From an uncultured Bacteroides sp. (GTDB lineage Bacteria > Bacteroidota > Bacteroidia > Bacteroidales > Bacteroidaceae), in contig CAUEFX010000007.1 in assembly GCA_958477465.1 (NCBI GenBank), positions 1 through 64,000 on the forward strand: a DNA stretch of 64,000 bases, in the 5' to 3' direction. The translations under genes and the position numbers were made by a program. The notes under the pieces are model-generated. The model did no database searches. It saw only the letters and a list, made by a program, of their open reading frames with translations, and was not told the DNA's origin. Positions 32,996 to 42,700 of the stretch are shown piece after piece. Each line of letters begins with the position of its first letter. The stretch's first letter is position 1.

Positions 32996-34501
32996 TTAAA
33001 TGATTTTATGCACCAGATGTCCCTCTACATAAATGGCACTGAACGGACGTGCCGGACAAAGATTCTCGCAGGCACCGCACCCGATACAGCGTTCCGTATT
33101 GACCACGGGGATTTTAAGGGAATCGGGAGAATCCGGTTCGGATGCCACCATCTGGATAGCGCCCGTCGGACAATGGCGGGCACAGTTTCCACACGATACC
33201 CCATCCGTCAACGGAACACAATTCTCCTTTATCCACACGGCATGCCCGATCTGGATAGCCGACTTGTCGGCCGTAGTGATCGGAGAAATAGCACCGGCGG
33301 GACAGACATCGGCACACTTGGTACACTCCGGCCGGCAGTATCCGCGTTCATAAGACATCTCCGGCTGCATCAGCTTCATCAAACCGGTAGCCGGACGAAG
33401 TACCTCATTGGGGCATACCGATACGCACAACTGGCAAGCTGTGCAATGTTGCGCCAAATGACGGGCGCTCAGTGAACCGGGAGGGGTTATCGCCGTTGCC
33501 CGGTCCGGTATCTTCTTGTCTTCAATCACTGCCAGACCGCCATCCACTTTCTTCTCCTGCGCTTTCACAGCCGCAGTGGCAGCCAGCACAGCCGTTGCCG
33601 TAAAGAAACTGCGACGTGCCGTATCGATCTGTTCGTCCGTTACCTTACCGGCCGTCTTTTCCACACTCTTACCGGACGGATGCACATAAGAGATCGCTCC
33701 TTTATGGCATTTCCCGATGCAATTCATGCACGTCACACAACGGCTATAATCTATCTTATGCGCTTTGACATCGATGCAGGAAGCCTTGCAATTGCGGGCG
33801 CAAAGATGGCAGTTCACGCATTTCGACGAATCGATGACCGGCTTCAGCCAGGAGAACCTTGCGATAAATCCCAAGACTGTGCCCACCGGACAAATGGTAT
33901 TGCAATAGGTTCGCCCGCCACGCCAAGCCAGCACGGCAATCGCCACAAAGGAGACCGCTGCTATCAGAAAGGTCGGCAAGCTTTTCATCCATACATCCAC
34001 AGAATAGAAAGCGTAGCTATCGGCGCGTTCGGCCAGCCACGCCAGCAAATTGTTTCCCCACATATAGACAGGCTGGAACAGATTGGATGCAATGCGTCCG
34101 TATGAGCTATAGGGCGCCAATAAGGCAACCAATGACCCGACACCGGCAACCAATGCCACCGCAAAAATGCCGAGCACTCCATAGCGCAACCAGCTCATGG
34201 CCTTAGAATAGCGAAAACGGTTCTTCTTTCTCTTTCCGGCTGCCCATGATACAATGTCCTGGAACACACCGAGCGGACAGATTACCGAACAATAAATACG
34301 TCCGAAAACAAATGTCAGAAGAACAAGCGACACGACGACTCCTACATTCAATGCCAACAGCGCCGGTAAGAACTGTATCTTTGCCATCCAGCCGAACCAT
34401 GCGTGAACCGTTCCGGTGAAATCCAGAAACAACAACGTAATCAACGCAAAAAACAAGGTAGCGAATAAGATTCTGATTTTTCGTAACATGGGCAATTTCA
34501 T
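32996..34501 (-). CDS. Membrane polyferredoxin (NapH/YccM-like 4Fe-4S protein)
   Basis: Membrane electron carrier of 501 residues. N-terminal membrane segments (IRILFATLFFALITLLFLD, LNVGVVVSLVLLTFVFG, YGVLGIFAVALVAGVGSLVA) carry the NapH-type motifs YCSVICPLGVFQD and YCNTICPVGTVLGF. Next come clusters of ferredoxin cysteines (CVNCHLCARNCKASCIDV, CVTCMNCIGKC). A central hydrophobic segment with TARRSFFTATAVLAATAAV looks like an internal Tat-like linker. Four more Cys clusters follow (TACQLCVSVCP, CTKCADVCP, CGNCARHCP, CIGCGACENLCP). It heads a two-gene operon with the aldo/keto reductase and probably passes electrons from the quinone pool or a cytoplasmic donor to it. Confidence 0.88.
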   Translation of the reverse strand: MKLPMLRKIRILFATLFFALITLLFLDFTGTVHAWFGWMAKIQFLPALLALNVGVVVSLVLLTFVFGRIYCSVICPLGVFQDIVSWAAGKRKKNRFRYSKAMSWLRYGVLGIFAVALVAGVGSLVALLAPYSSYGRIASNLFQPVYMWGNNLLAWLAERADSYAFYSVDVWMKSLPTFLIAAVSFVAIAVLAWRGGRTYCNTICPVGTVLGFIARFSWLKPVIDSSKCVNCHLCARNCKASCIDVKAHKIDYSRCVTCMNCIGKCHKGAISYVHPSGKSVEKTAGKVTDEQIDTARRSFFTATAVLAATAAVKAQEKKVDGGLAVIEDKKIPDRATAITPPGSLSARHLAQHCTACQLCVSVCPNEVLRPATGLMKLMQPEMSYERGYCRPECTKCADVCPAGAISPITTADKSAIQIGHAVWIKENCVPLTDGVSCGNCARHCPTGAIQMVASEPDSPDSLKIPVVNTERCIGCGACENLCPARPFSAIYVEGHLVHKII

Positions 34502-34522
34502 TTAAAAAGAATTAATCCGATA

Positions 34523-34530
34523 CAAAAATA
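34523..34530 (-). promoter_or_regulatory. -7 promoter box for the polyferredoxin operon
   Basis: The minus strand reads TATTTTTG, an exact TAnnTTTG match, 22 nt before the ATG at 34501. No TTTG is found at the standard -33 spacing. Confidence 0.45.
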
Positions 34531-34604
34531 CACATGTTTATTCAGTTGATTACTATACAAATTACAGATATTAATACCCATTTTACGGTTTTCTGTTAAA
34601 TTCA

Positions 34605-34634
34605 ATAAAAAAGAGAGCATATCAAGGCTCTCTT
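34605..34634 (-). terminator. Rho-independent terminator of the glycan-degradation cluster
   Basis: Arms AAGAGAGC (34611-34618) and GCTCTCTT (34627-34634) form a stem that on the minus strand is followed by a T-rich run. It is the last of four tandem hairpins after the SGNH hydrolase stop and the only one with a good U-tract in this direction. Confidence 0.7.
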
Positions 34635-34645
34635 ACTTAAAAAAT

Positions 34646-34743
34646 AAAGGGGATGTATCGAAACTCCCCTTTAAACGAGACCACCCTCGCTGCAGCTATC
34701 TGTGACGGGGGTGGTCTTTACTTATGGGTGTTTTGGCACACCC
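34646..34743. repeat. Three further tandem hairpins downstream of the glycan cluster
   Basis: Stems are 34646-34653/34665-34672 (AAAGGGGA/TCCCCTTT), 34678-34686/34709-34717 (AGACCACCC/GGGTGGTCT) and 34726-34730/34739-34743 (GGGTG/CACCC). The last is followed on the plus strand by TTTT. They lie between two minus-strand genes, immediately after the stop at 34765, so they may strengthen termination or protect the 3' end of the mRNA. Confidence 0.7.
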
Positions 34744-34764
34744 TTTTCTATCGTTTCAGGTGTG

Positions 34765-36591
34765 TTATTTTCCAATAATCACCTTCTGTGTCATTTTTTG
34801 TCCCTTAGTTTCCAACGACACCAGATAAGTACCGGAAGGCAAATGTTCACGCCGGGTCGTTCCGGGTTCGATCTTCCCCTTGGACAGGCATTGCCCGGTA
34901 ATTGAAAACAGTTCGTACTGTCCTGCTTCCTCTGCCCGGGATTTAATCAACAGGCAGTCTTTATCGGAAGAAACCGTAATTTCCGACAGTCTGTTCTCTT
35001 GGATTCCCACACCGTCGGAAGCTTTAAACAACTGCCATTCCGACAGTTGAAACAAGCCGGATTTGTTGGTCACATTCAGTTTGAAGCTCTTATATGCTCT
35101 ATCTGAGGTAATCGGATACTCCAGCATCGTGTAGCGTCCCAAAAATTTCTGGTCGGTTCTGGCATCCAGCTTATACCAACGGTTTCCGTCAACAGAGCCG
35201 TACAGAGTCCATTCTGCCGGATCACGGTCGGGAGAATCATTGGCGGAAATCAAGGCATATCCGTCTACTTTGACAGCTTCCGGCAAGTCGTACTGAATCC
35301 AGATGCTGTTACCCTCGGAAACCGATGTACAGAACTTGGTATTGATATTTCCATCGCTCAAATTGTTATACCCTTCATGAGGAAGCGTATTGAACTGAGC
35401 GCTCATCGTACCGCCGTTTTCAGAATCCATCAAAGAGCTCCGCAAGGGTTTATCACAACCGAACAACTGAAGTTCTGCAATAGCCAAACGGTCGCTTCCG
35501 TTGACTTTCGAAACATTCAAACGGAAATAATCATAAGCAGTAAAACTGACGTTCTCATCAAAGACCTTCGTTTCGTTTGCAGAGAATGTAATATCCGTCT
35601 GGCGATCGATCCTTCTCCAGGAAGTAGATGTTTTGGAACGTCCTTCCAGTCTCCAGGACATAGGAGCCTTTGAAGCGTCTCCGCCGGAGGTTATCGCATA
35701 CGCTTTCAAACCGGCAGGACGGGGCAGCTCTACCGAGAACCAGCATTCTGCCTGATCGGAAAAGTCCGTTTCCAGAGTTGTCTTGGCATCGTTGTCCCAC
35801 AGGGGAGCTACATCCAAGCCATCGAAAGAGGAGTCCACCGATACCCCGGAATCCGTCTTGTCGTATTCGGAAACCCGGATAAACAGATCGGCCGGCAGAT
35901 CAGGGATGTTTGCTTCGGGAGCGATGTTACGGGCTATGATATTAGCCAGAAGGATATAGCCTTTGTCATTGGGGTGGATCTTATCACCCGTCAGATACCC
36001 TTTACCCTCAAACGGAGTGTGGCAGTCTATGATAGTCGCACCGGTCTCTTTGGCTACCTGATCGATCATAGGCATCATCTCTTCCGTCATGACCTTGTCC
36101 TCATTAATCCAATTGCCGGGACCGAAAAGAGGAAGCGGATAACAGATATAAATCTTCGGTTTGCTGGCAAGCTCTTTAAACGAATTCACCAGTGCGATAT
36201 AATCACCGGTATACTGGTCTTTGATGTTGTCCCAGTTTACCTTTTTGGCATCATTGGTACCCAGCTTGATCACGACGATATCCGGATTGGATTTCAACGC
36301 ATTCTGATAACGTTCATGATCCCAATAAGAAGAGGCAGAGCCGTCAAACTCCTTACCGTTTTTCATCAGTGTACGCCCGCTTGCACCGAAATTCAAGACT
36401 TCGTATTTCTCGGTTCCCAAATCACGCTGCGACACAGACGGGTAATTCGTCGAACCGGAGGACGCTCCGATTCCTTCGGTTATACTATTGCCGATACATG
36501 CAACCCTTATCTTCTGTGCAAAGGACTGCAAAGGATAAATCCCTCCCAACAGGAACAATACCCCAAAGTAAATCCAATAAAATCTTTTCAT
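34765..36591 (-). CDS. Secreted SGNH/GDSL esterase with two discoidin-like domains and sorting-type tail
   Basis: Predicted carbohydrate esterase of 608 residues. ATG 36591 gives a signal peptide (RFYWIYFGVLFLLGGIYPLQ); the longer frame begins with GTG. SGNH blocks are VACIGNSITEGIGASSG (nucleophile Ser), NFGASGRTL (Gly), VVIKLGTNDAKK (Asn) and TGDKIHPNDKGY (Asp and His). Two beta-sandwich domains follow, each with the pattern PxxWxLxGxxxxxxW (APMSWRLEGRSKTSTSWRRI and DPAEWTLYGSVDGNRWYKLD). The last 70 residues are a T9SS type A-like tail ending SGTYLVSLETKGQKMTQKVI. Acetyl-xylan- or acetyl-mannan-esterase-like activity is possible but unproven. It is the last gene of the glycan cluster. Confidence 0.87.
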   Translation of the reverse strand: MKRFYWIYFGVLFLLGGIYPLQSFAQKIRVACIGNSITEGIGASSGSTNYPSVSQRDLGTEKYEVLNFGASGRTLMKNGKEFDGSASSYWDHERYQNALKSNPDIVVIKLGTNDAKKVNWDNIKDQYTGDYIALVNSFKELASKPKIYICYPLPLFGPGNWINEDKVMTEEMMPMIDQVAKETGATIIDCHTPFEGKGYLTGDKIHPNDKGYILLANIIARNIAPEANIPDLPADLFIRVSEYDKTDSGVSVDSSFDGLDVAPLWDNDAKTTLETDFSDQAECWFSVELPRPAGLKAYAITSGGDASKAPMSWRLEGRSKTSTSWRRIDRQTDITFSANETKVFDENVSFTAYDYFRLNVSKVNGSDRLAIAELQLFGCDKPLRSSLMDSENGGTMSAQFNTLPHEGYNNLSDGNINTKFCTSVSEGNSIWIQYDLPEAVKVDGYALISANDSPDRDPAEWTLYGSVDGNRWYKLDARTDQKFLGRYTMLEYPITSDRAYKSFKLNVTNKSGLFQLSEWQLFKASDGVGIQENRLSEITVSSDKDCLLIKSRAEEAGQYELFSITGQCLSKGKIEPGTTRREHLPSGTYLVSLETKGQKMTQKVIIGK

Positions 36592-36684
36592 AATTTCCAC
36601 GATTCAATAAAAGCCTATTTAAATTTTCCTCTCAAAAAATGGTGAACAAAATTTAAACAGGCCCTAAAACAATTCCCTCATTCC

Positions 36685-36708
36685 ATCTCCGGAACAATCA
36701 CCGGAGAT
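36685..36708. terminator. Intergenic hairpin between the 2209-residue gene and the SGNH gene
   Basis: Arms ATCTCCGG (36685-36692) and CCGGAGAT (36701-36708) form a perfect 8-bp stem. No U-tract follows, so it is more likely an RNA processing or attenuation site than a strong terminator. Confidence 0.4.
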
Positions 36709-36728
36709 AGAATTACAGGATATTTTTA

Positions 36729-39700
36729 TTATTTCACGATTAATTTTCCGGTTTTGATCTCTTTCCCGTTATCCAACCGTACGACATAAACACCGGCCTT
36801 CAAACCGTCTGTCGGTATCACGCAGTCTGTGGGGAAATAATATTCCGCCAGCAGCACACCTTGGAGCGAGCAGACACTTACCTGACCGTTGTCGTTCAAA
36901 TGTACTTTGGTTCCCCGAGATACCGGATTCGGCCAGATGGACAATTCACCTGCGTTTGCCGCATCATCCAGATTTTTAATACCGATCGGCCGGTTTGACT
37001 CGTATACCTCAAATTCCCTGATACAGGTAGTTCCCTGTTGTGCTGTGCTGGGAATGGTCAACCGTACATAACGTGTTTCTACCGGCTCATCCAATGAAAT
37101 GACTTTCTTGTCGATATTCACATCCGCAAATGTTTGCTCACCTACAGTCTCCCAGTTTGTTCCATCCTGGCTGATGGCAACACGGTATCCGCTGATGCGG
37201 TCCAGAGAGTCTGTCAAGACAAATTTATCGATGGTGTATGCCTTCTCCAAATCGATTTCCAGGGTTGCCGTTCTTTTGGTAAATGTCCAGGCGGTACCTT
37301 CCCGTCCGTCCAAAGCATTGGCTGCGGTCAGCATCTCATTGGTTCCGGCAGAACAGTTCATAATCGTCTTTCCTACGCTGATTACACCGTCCCGGTCAAT
37401 GGCCTCCTTGAACTCTCCGTAGATATCGAATCCGTAAATACGGATGGCATTATCGCCTTTAGAAGGAACAAACTTCACGAAGCGTGCGTCTACCGGATCG
37501 AATGATTTCACTTTCTCATCGACCGATGCAACACCCGTCTCACGGATGATTTCTTTCCAGCTTCCCTCCAATGTATCGGTGGTGCTGACATAAACCGAGT
37601 AAGCGGGAACATTCGCCCAGCCGGATTCTACCGTCTTGCAATCACGGAACTCGATGTGGTTAATCGTATAAATATCGGCCAAAGAGAAGATGACGTACGG
37701 AGCGGCGGAAGTATCACACCACTTCATGTTGTCACCGGTCAGATTTTCTTTCCAGCCTCTCAACAGTTTGAAAGGATTTTCGTGAGCACCCGTCATACTG
37801 CTATAGCTATCGACATTGACAATGCGTTTGCCTTTACCGTCGGGAGATGCTACGCTCAACAGGCGGCTCGTGTTATACAGCATGATCGTGTAGCTGTCCT
37901 TGTTCTTTCCGTCTTCCGAAACCACTTCCACATTCAGCTCGTTCAGTCCGTCGGCCAGTTCAATTTCTCCGATACCGTTAATCTTTGCATATTCGCTGGT
38001 AGCTTTTGCAGCAACCACCACTTTAGGAGATTTTGTCTCCATCCGGTACAGATGAGTAGAGGGGCTGAAAGCGGGATCCAGCTCAATACCTTCAATGCTC
38101 AATGACTCGATTCCGGCAATGGCGGATTTATCTGCACGGTAAACTTTTACCGTATAAACCTTTTCAGCCGTTTTATCTGCAGATTTCACTGTAATGAAGA
38201 AATTATTCTCACCCAAAGCCAATGACTTTTCTCCCAAATCTCCGCTGACTTCGCTTTCCGGGTTTCTGGCTTCTGCCTTTATGGACACCTTCTCTACCTC
38301 TTTCGCTACATTTACCGAATAAGCCGTACGTTCTGCATCGAAAGCCGGTGTCAGGCTGTTGCCTTCAACCTGCAAAGTAACCAGGGAAGCATCGGCGGCA
38401 TTGATATCCAACTTACCGAAAATATTGAACTCGTACAGATTCAACGCACCGGAAGTTCCCAGACGGTCGGCCGGAATTTCCAGTTTGATATAACGGGCTA
38501 CTTTGGCTGAAGCCAGTTTCACCTCTTTGATATTCTCGTCAGCTTTATCATTGATATCAGCCAAGACTTCCCAATCCGACAGATTCTGGCTGGCAGAGAT
38601 GATGCAGCCTTTGATGTTTTCAGCTTTACTGTCCACTGAAGCGGCATCGTACAGCTTGAATTCCGAAACGGCATAGTTGTCTTCCAGATCAACCACTACA
38701 TATTTATCGCCACCGGTAGAAGTAGACCACTTACTGTTGGCGGCCTTCGTCTCTCCATCGAACAGAGCTACCGGCGCATTCTGCACATTAGGAGCATCCT
38801 GCTGCATGATTACGGGCTTTCCGACACTGATCAGATCATTGTCATAAACCGAATCGAAAGATTTACGTCCATAAATCTTAAAGCCATAGATACGTACTGT
38901 GTTGCCGCTGATTTTAGGCACCAGTTTGATATAACGTGCTTTCACCGGAGTAACCTCCTTGATCTTATACATCACATCGCTCTGGTTTATCTCGTGTGCC
39001 ACCTCTTTCCAATCGGCATCGGCAGTACCCGTGGTGCTTACATAAATGTAATACTCAGACAAGTTCGGATTGCCCGGTTCGCGGGTCTTACAGTCTTCGA
39101 TCACAAATTTGTCCACATCGTAGTAATCGGAAAGCTCTATGATCACAAAATTATTAGCGCTGTTGTAGCACCATTTCTTGTTACCGTTACCGCTTACATT
39201 CTTATCGAGGAGCATGTTTTCGGCACCTTCGTTATTGAACCCACCGCTTACCGAATGGATTCTGGCTACACGTACTCCCATACCGTTGGCAGGAGTCGTA
39301 CTGATGATCGGTGAGCTACCGGATGCATAAGCAACGCTGTACTCTTCGATTTTCATGGCATTGATATGGGCAAATCTGCCGGCATAACGTGCCAACTCAA
39401 AATGTATCGTACCGTCGGCAGCCGGATAAATGGCTTCCGAAACAAAAATCGTACTGTTGTTCTGATTCTTTACACTTCCGGTTACATCTCCCTTGGCGAT
39501 GTTGAGTCCTCCCATCTGATGGGTACCTTGATAAGAGTTTGTACCGGTAAATGTCAACAATCCGGTTCTGTCTTTATCGTCCGTACGGCTACCGAACACA
39601 TAGAACTTGTAGGCCTTTTCGGGATTCAGGTTCTTAAAGTCGATGCCTCCCTTTTCGGCTCCGTTATTCTCTTCAATAAAGAAATAGTCCTGCGTGGCCG

Positions 39701-42700
39701 TATTCACGGCAAAGTCTCCTAAAAGTTCGGCATCCGGAGCCAGAAGGCCACCGTTTTGGATACCGTTAGAGAGGAAAGAGCTCGTCAGACACATCTTGTA
39801 GTCGAGCGGCTGGTTGAATGAATTGACGAGTACGTACTCCGTACCGGACGCAGTTTTCACAGCATTGTTCCAGAAATTGCCATTGGCATCTTTCTCTGTG
39901 ATATTTCCATTGGCACCGTCGGATTTTCCAAAATCGATATACAGCTTCTGATCCATGGTAAAGCCGGCATTGACAAGTTTCAGTTCATTGGTAGACTGTG
40001 CCAGATTTTCCAAAGCCTGCTCACCACCTAACGGTGCATAAATTTCAAGGCTGGACTTCATCATCTTGCCCTGATTTACATAGGCGATCTCTTCGGCATT
40101 CATACCGGCACGCCAGAAGAACAGTTCACGATACAGTATCTGATCCGGAGCCAGGTTGCTGCCTAACACAAATTTCTTCGGAGATAATTTTTCCGGAAGA
40201 TCTCCCACCTTCGTATCATTGATATACAAGCTCGTATTTCCCCATGCATAATAATGAGTCAGTGTAACACGCTTCCAGTCACCGGTGTTGACAGCAGCTT
40301 CAGACTGAATCTTTCCGGTCAGCGGAGACTCGTAAACCAGCGTTCCGTCGGCATTGATCTTGAAGAAGCCGTTTCCGCTCTCATTCTCAAACCAGGCAAT
40401 CGTACCGGTTCCGCTCGTTTGGATGTCGAATGAAACGGTAAACGGATGAACCGTCTCTTCCGGTATCCACTCGATCTGGTTGGAAGTGGTCTTTCTACCC
40501 AACTCGCAGGAAGTGCCCTGTACACGTTTCGGCAACGGTTTGCCGGCTTCCAGAGCATCGAACAAAGAAGGAACAATGGCATAGCAGAACTCTTGGTGTC
40601 CGGCTGCATTGGGGTGATAAGCGTCATTTTCGTATCCGCTTGCCCAACGGCCTTTACCGTCGTCGATAGCTCCCAATGTATTGATACTCGGCAGATCCCA
40701 TTCGTGTATCAGCAGGTTCAGTTTCTTCACATAGTTATAATCACTTTCGTTGTAATCGGCACGTGTATAGTTGTTGGCCATAACCGGTACGATTCCGGCA
40801 TCCTCTGCCTGCTTGATGGCTTGCAGCATACCGTCACGATAACTGTTATAGGCCGCTTCGCCACGGTCGTGTACCCCTTCATTACCCAATGAAAGTCCAT
40901 AAATCACATAGCTGCTGCAATTGCTCAGCAAGTCGCGTTCCCAACGGTCCAACAGATTGGCAGTCGTATTTCCTCCGATAGAGATATTCGAAGTCTTCCA
41001 AGCCAAGCCGCGTCCTTCTTCGTGACGTTTGTTCAACAGCTGGGTATACATGTAAGCATATCCGTGCATATCCGGTGTACCCGAACCATTGGCAACAGAA
41101 GAGCCCATGTAAGAGATCTTCAACGCTTCCGTCTCACCACAGCTTACGGTGTAGGTATAATCTTTCAGATTGATTTCTACATAGAATTCACCACCGTTCA
41201 TGTTGGTGCGGATGTCTTCCAATGTCATGCCATACGATTCGCCTTGTGATTGCTTGATCACCCGATTGGTGCCCTTTATGCGTTTCAGACATTCAGCAGC
41301 ACTCTTGTTTATGATGAAGTTAAACCGCGGATCGCCGCCGTTCAATGCCAACCGTGTAGCCCATACGCCCTTGCCCTGGTATTCCAGAGGCAAGCCTTTC
41401 GTTACATCCGTACCGGTAGAGGTAGAGCTGCCCACAATGTTCAAAGAAGTGATCGGCAGAATCTCATAGGTATTGTCGGTCAGGTTGATGCTGATGCGTG
41501 CAGGTCCGGTGACATCCGTTTGAATAGGTTCACCGTCTACTGCCAATGTACCTTCGGACGCTCCTTTACCATACACCAGTTTCTTACCGTTACCCAAATC
41601 ACGATAGAAACTGAATGATCCGGAACCTTTCAAAGAGGTATATACTTCGAAGAAGTTGGTGATGGTTCCCCGTAAGTCGGTAATCATCTTCATCTCGGCA
41701 TCTTCTTCTACAGCAGTACCCGTAAAGAAAGCATTCGTCAGCTGACCGCTGATATTGATTTCTATTTCATCGGAAAGCGTCTTGTCATCGTATTCAATGG
41801 TTGCAGTAACTTTTACTTTTCCATTCGTCTTGGGATATACTACTCCCTGATCATCGATACGGGCTACCGCTTCGTTATCTATCTTCCATTGGATGGCGGG
41901 ATAAACGGCGCCTTCGGGCAAGATCGTAGCCTGTATTTTGGAAGTCTGGCCGGATTCCGTGATATCTTCTCCGCTCAGAGAAATTGAAGAAGCTTTTACA
42001 ATAAGGTCGTTTGTGCACTCTTCGATCTTCATTGCATTGATATGCACAAAATTCTCGGCATAAAGATTGATTGTGAGACGGATGCTTCCGTTAGCGTCCG
42101 GATAAATGACATCCGATACATAAATACGGTCAACCGGATGATTGATACCCGTTCCACCACTGTTCGCACCGCCCACTTTATAAGTACCGGTACTGCTATT
42201 CTCTCCGGCGAATGTAAAGAGTCCGATACGGTCTGGTTCACGATCCCTGCAACCGTATATATGGAAACGATAGCCGGAGTACGGGTTCAGATTGTTGAAG
42301 GCGATAATACCCGGAACATCCGTTCCGCCTTTCTCTATAAAAATATAATCTTCCGTAGCTGTCGTAATAGCTAAGTCTCCTAAAAGTGCCGGATCCGGAT
42401 TGAGCAATCCGCCATTGTTCCGTCCGTTAGCACGGAAACCGGTTTCCAGTACCATCTCGACATCGGTCTGGATATTGGAAGAATTTATCAACTTCAGCAT
42501 CGAACCTTTGCTAACAAAGAAATTATCCTTCTCAAAGGCATTGTTCCAATAGTGATTGTTCACATCGGCTCCCGCTGTAATGTGCCCGTTCGAACCGTCG
42601 TTACGTCCGAAGTCGATATAGAAGTTCTGCTTCACGGCATACGGATCGATTTCTCCGTATTCTTCTATCTTCATCGCATTGATATGAGCGAAATTGCCGG

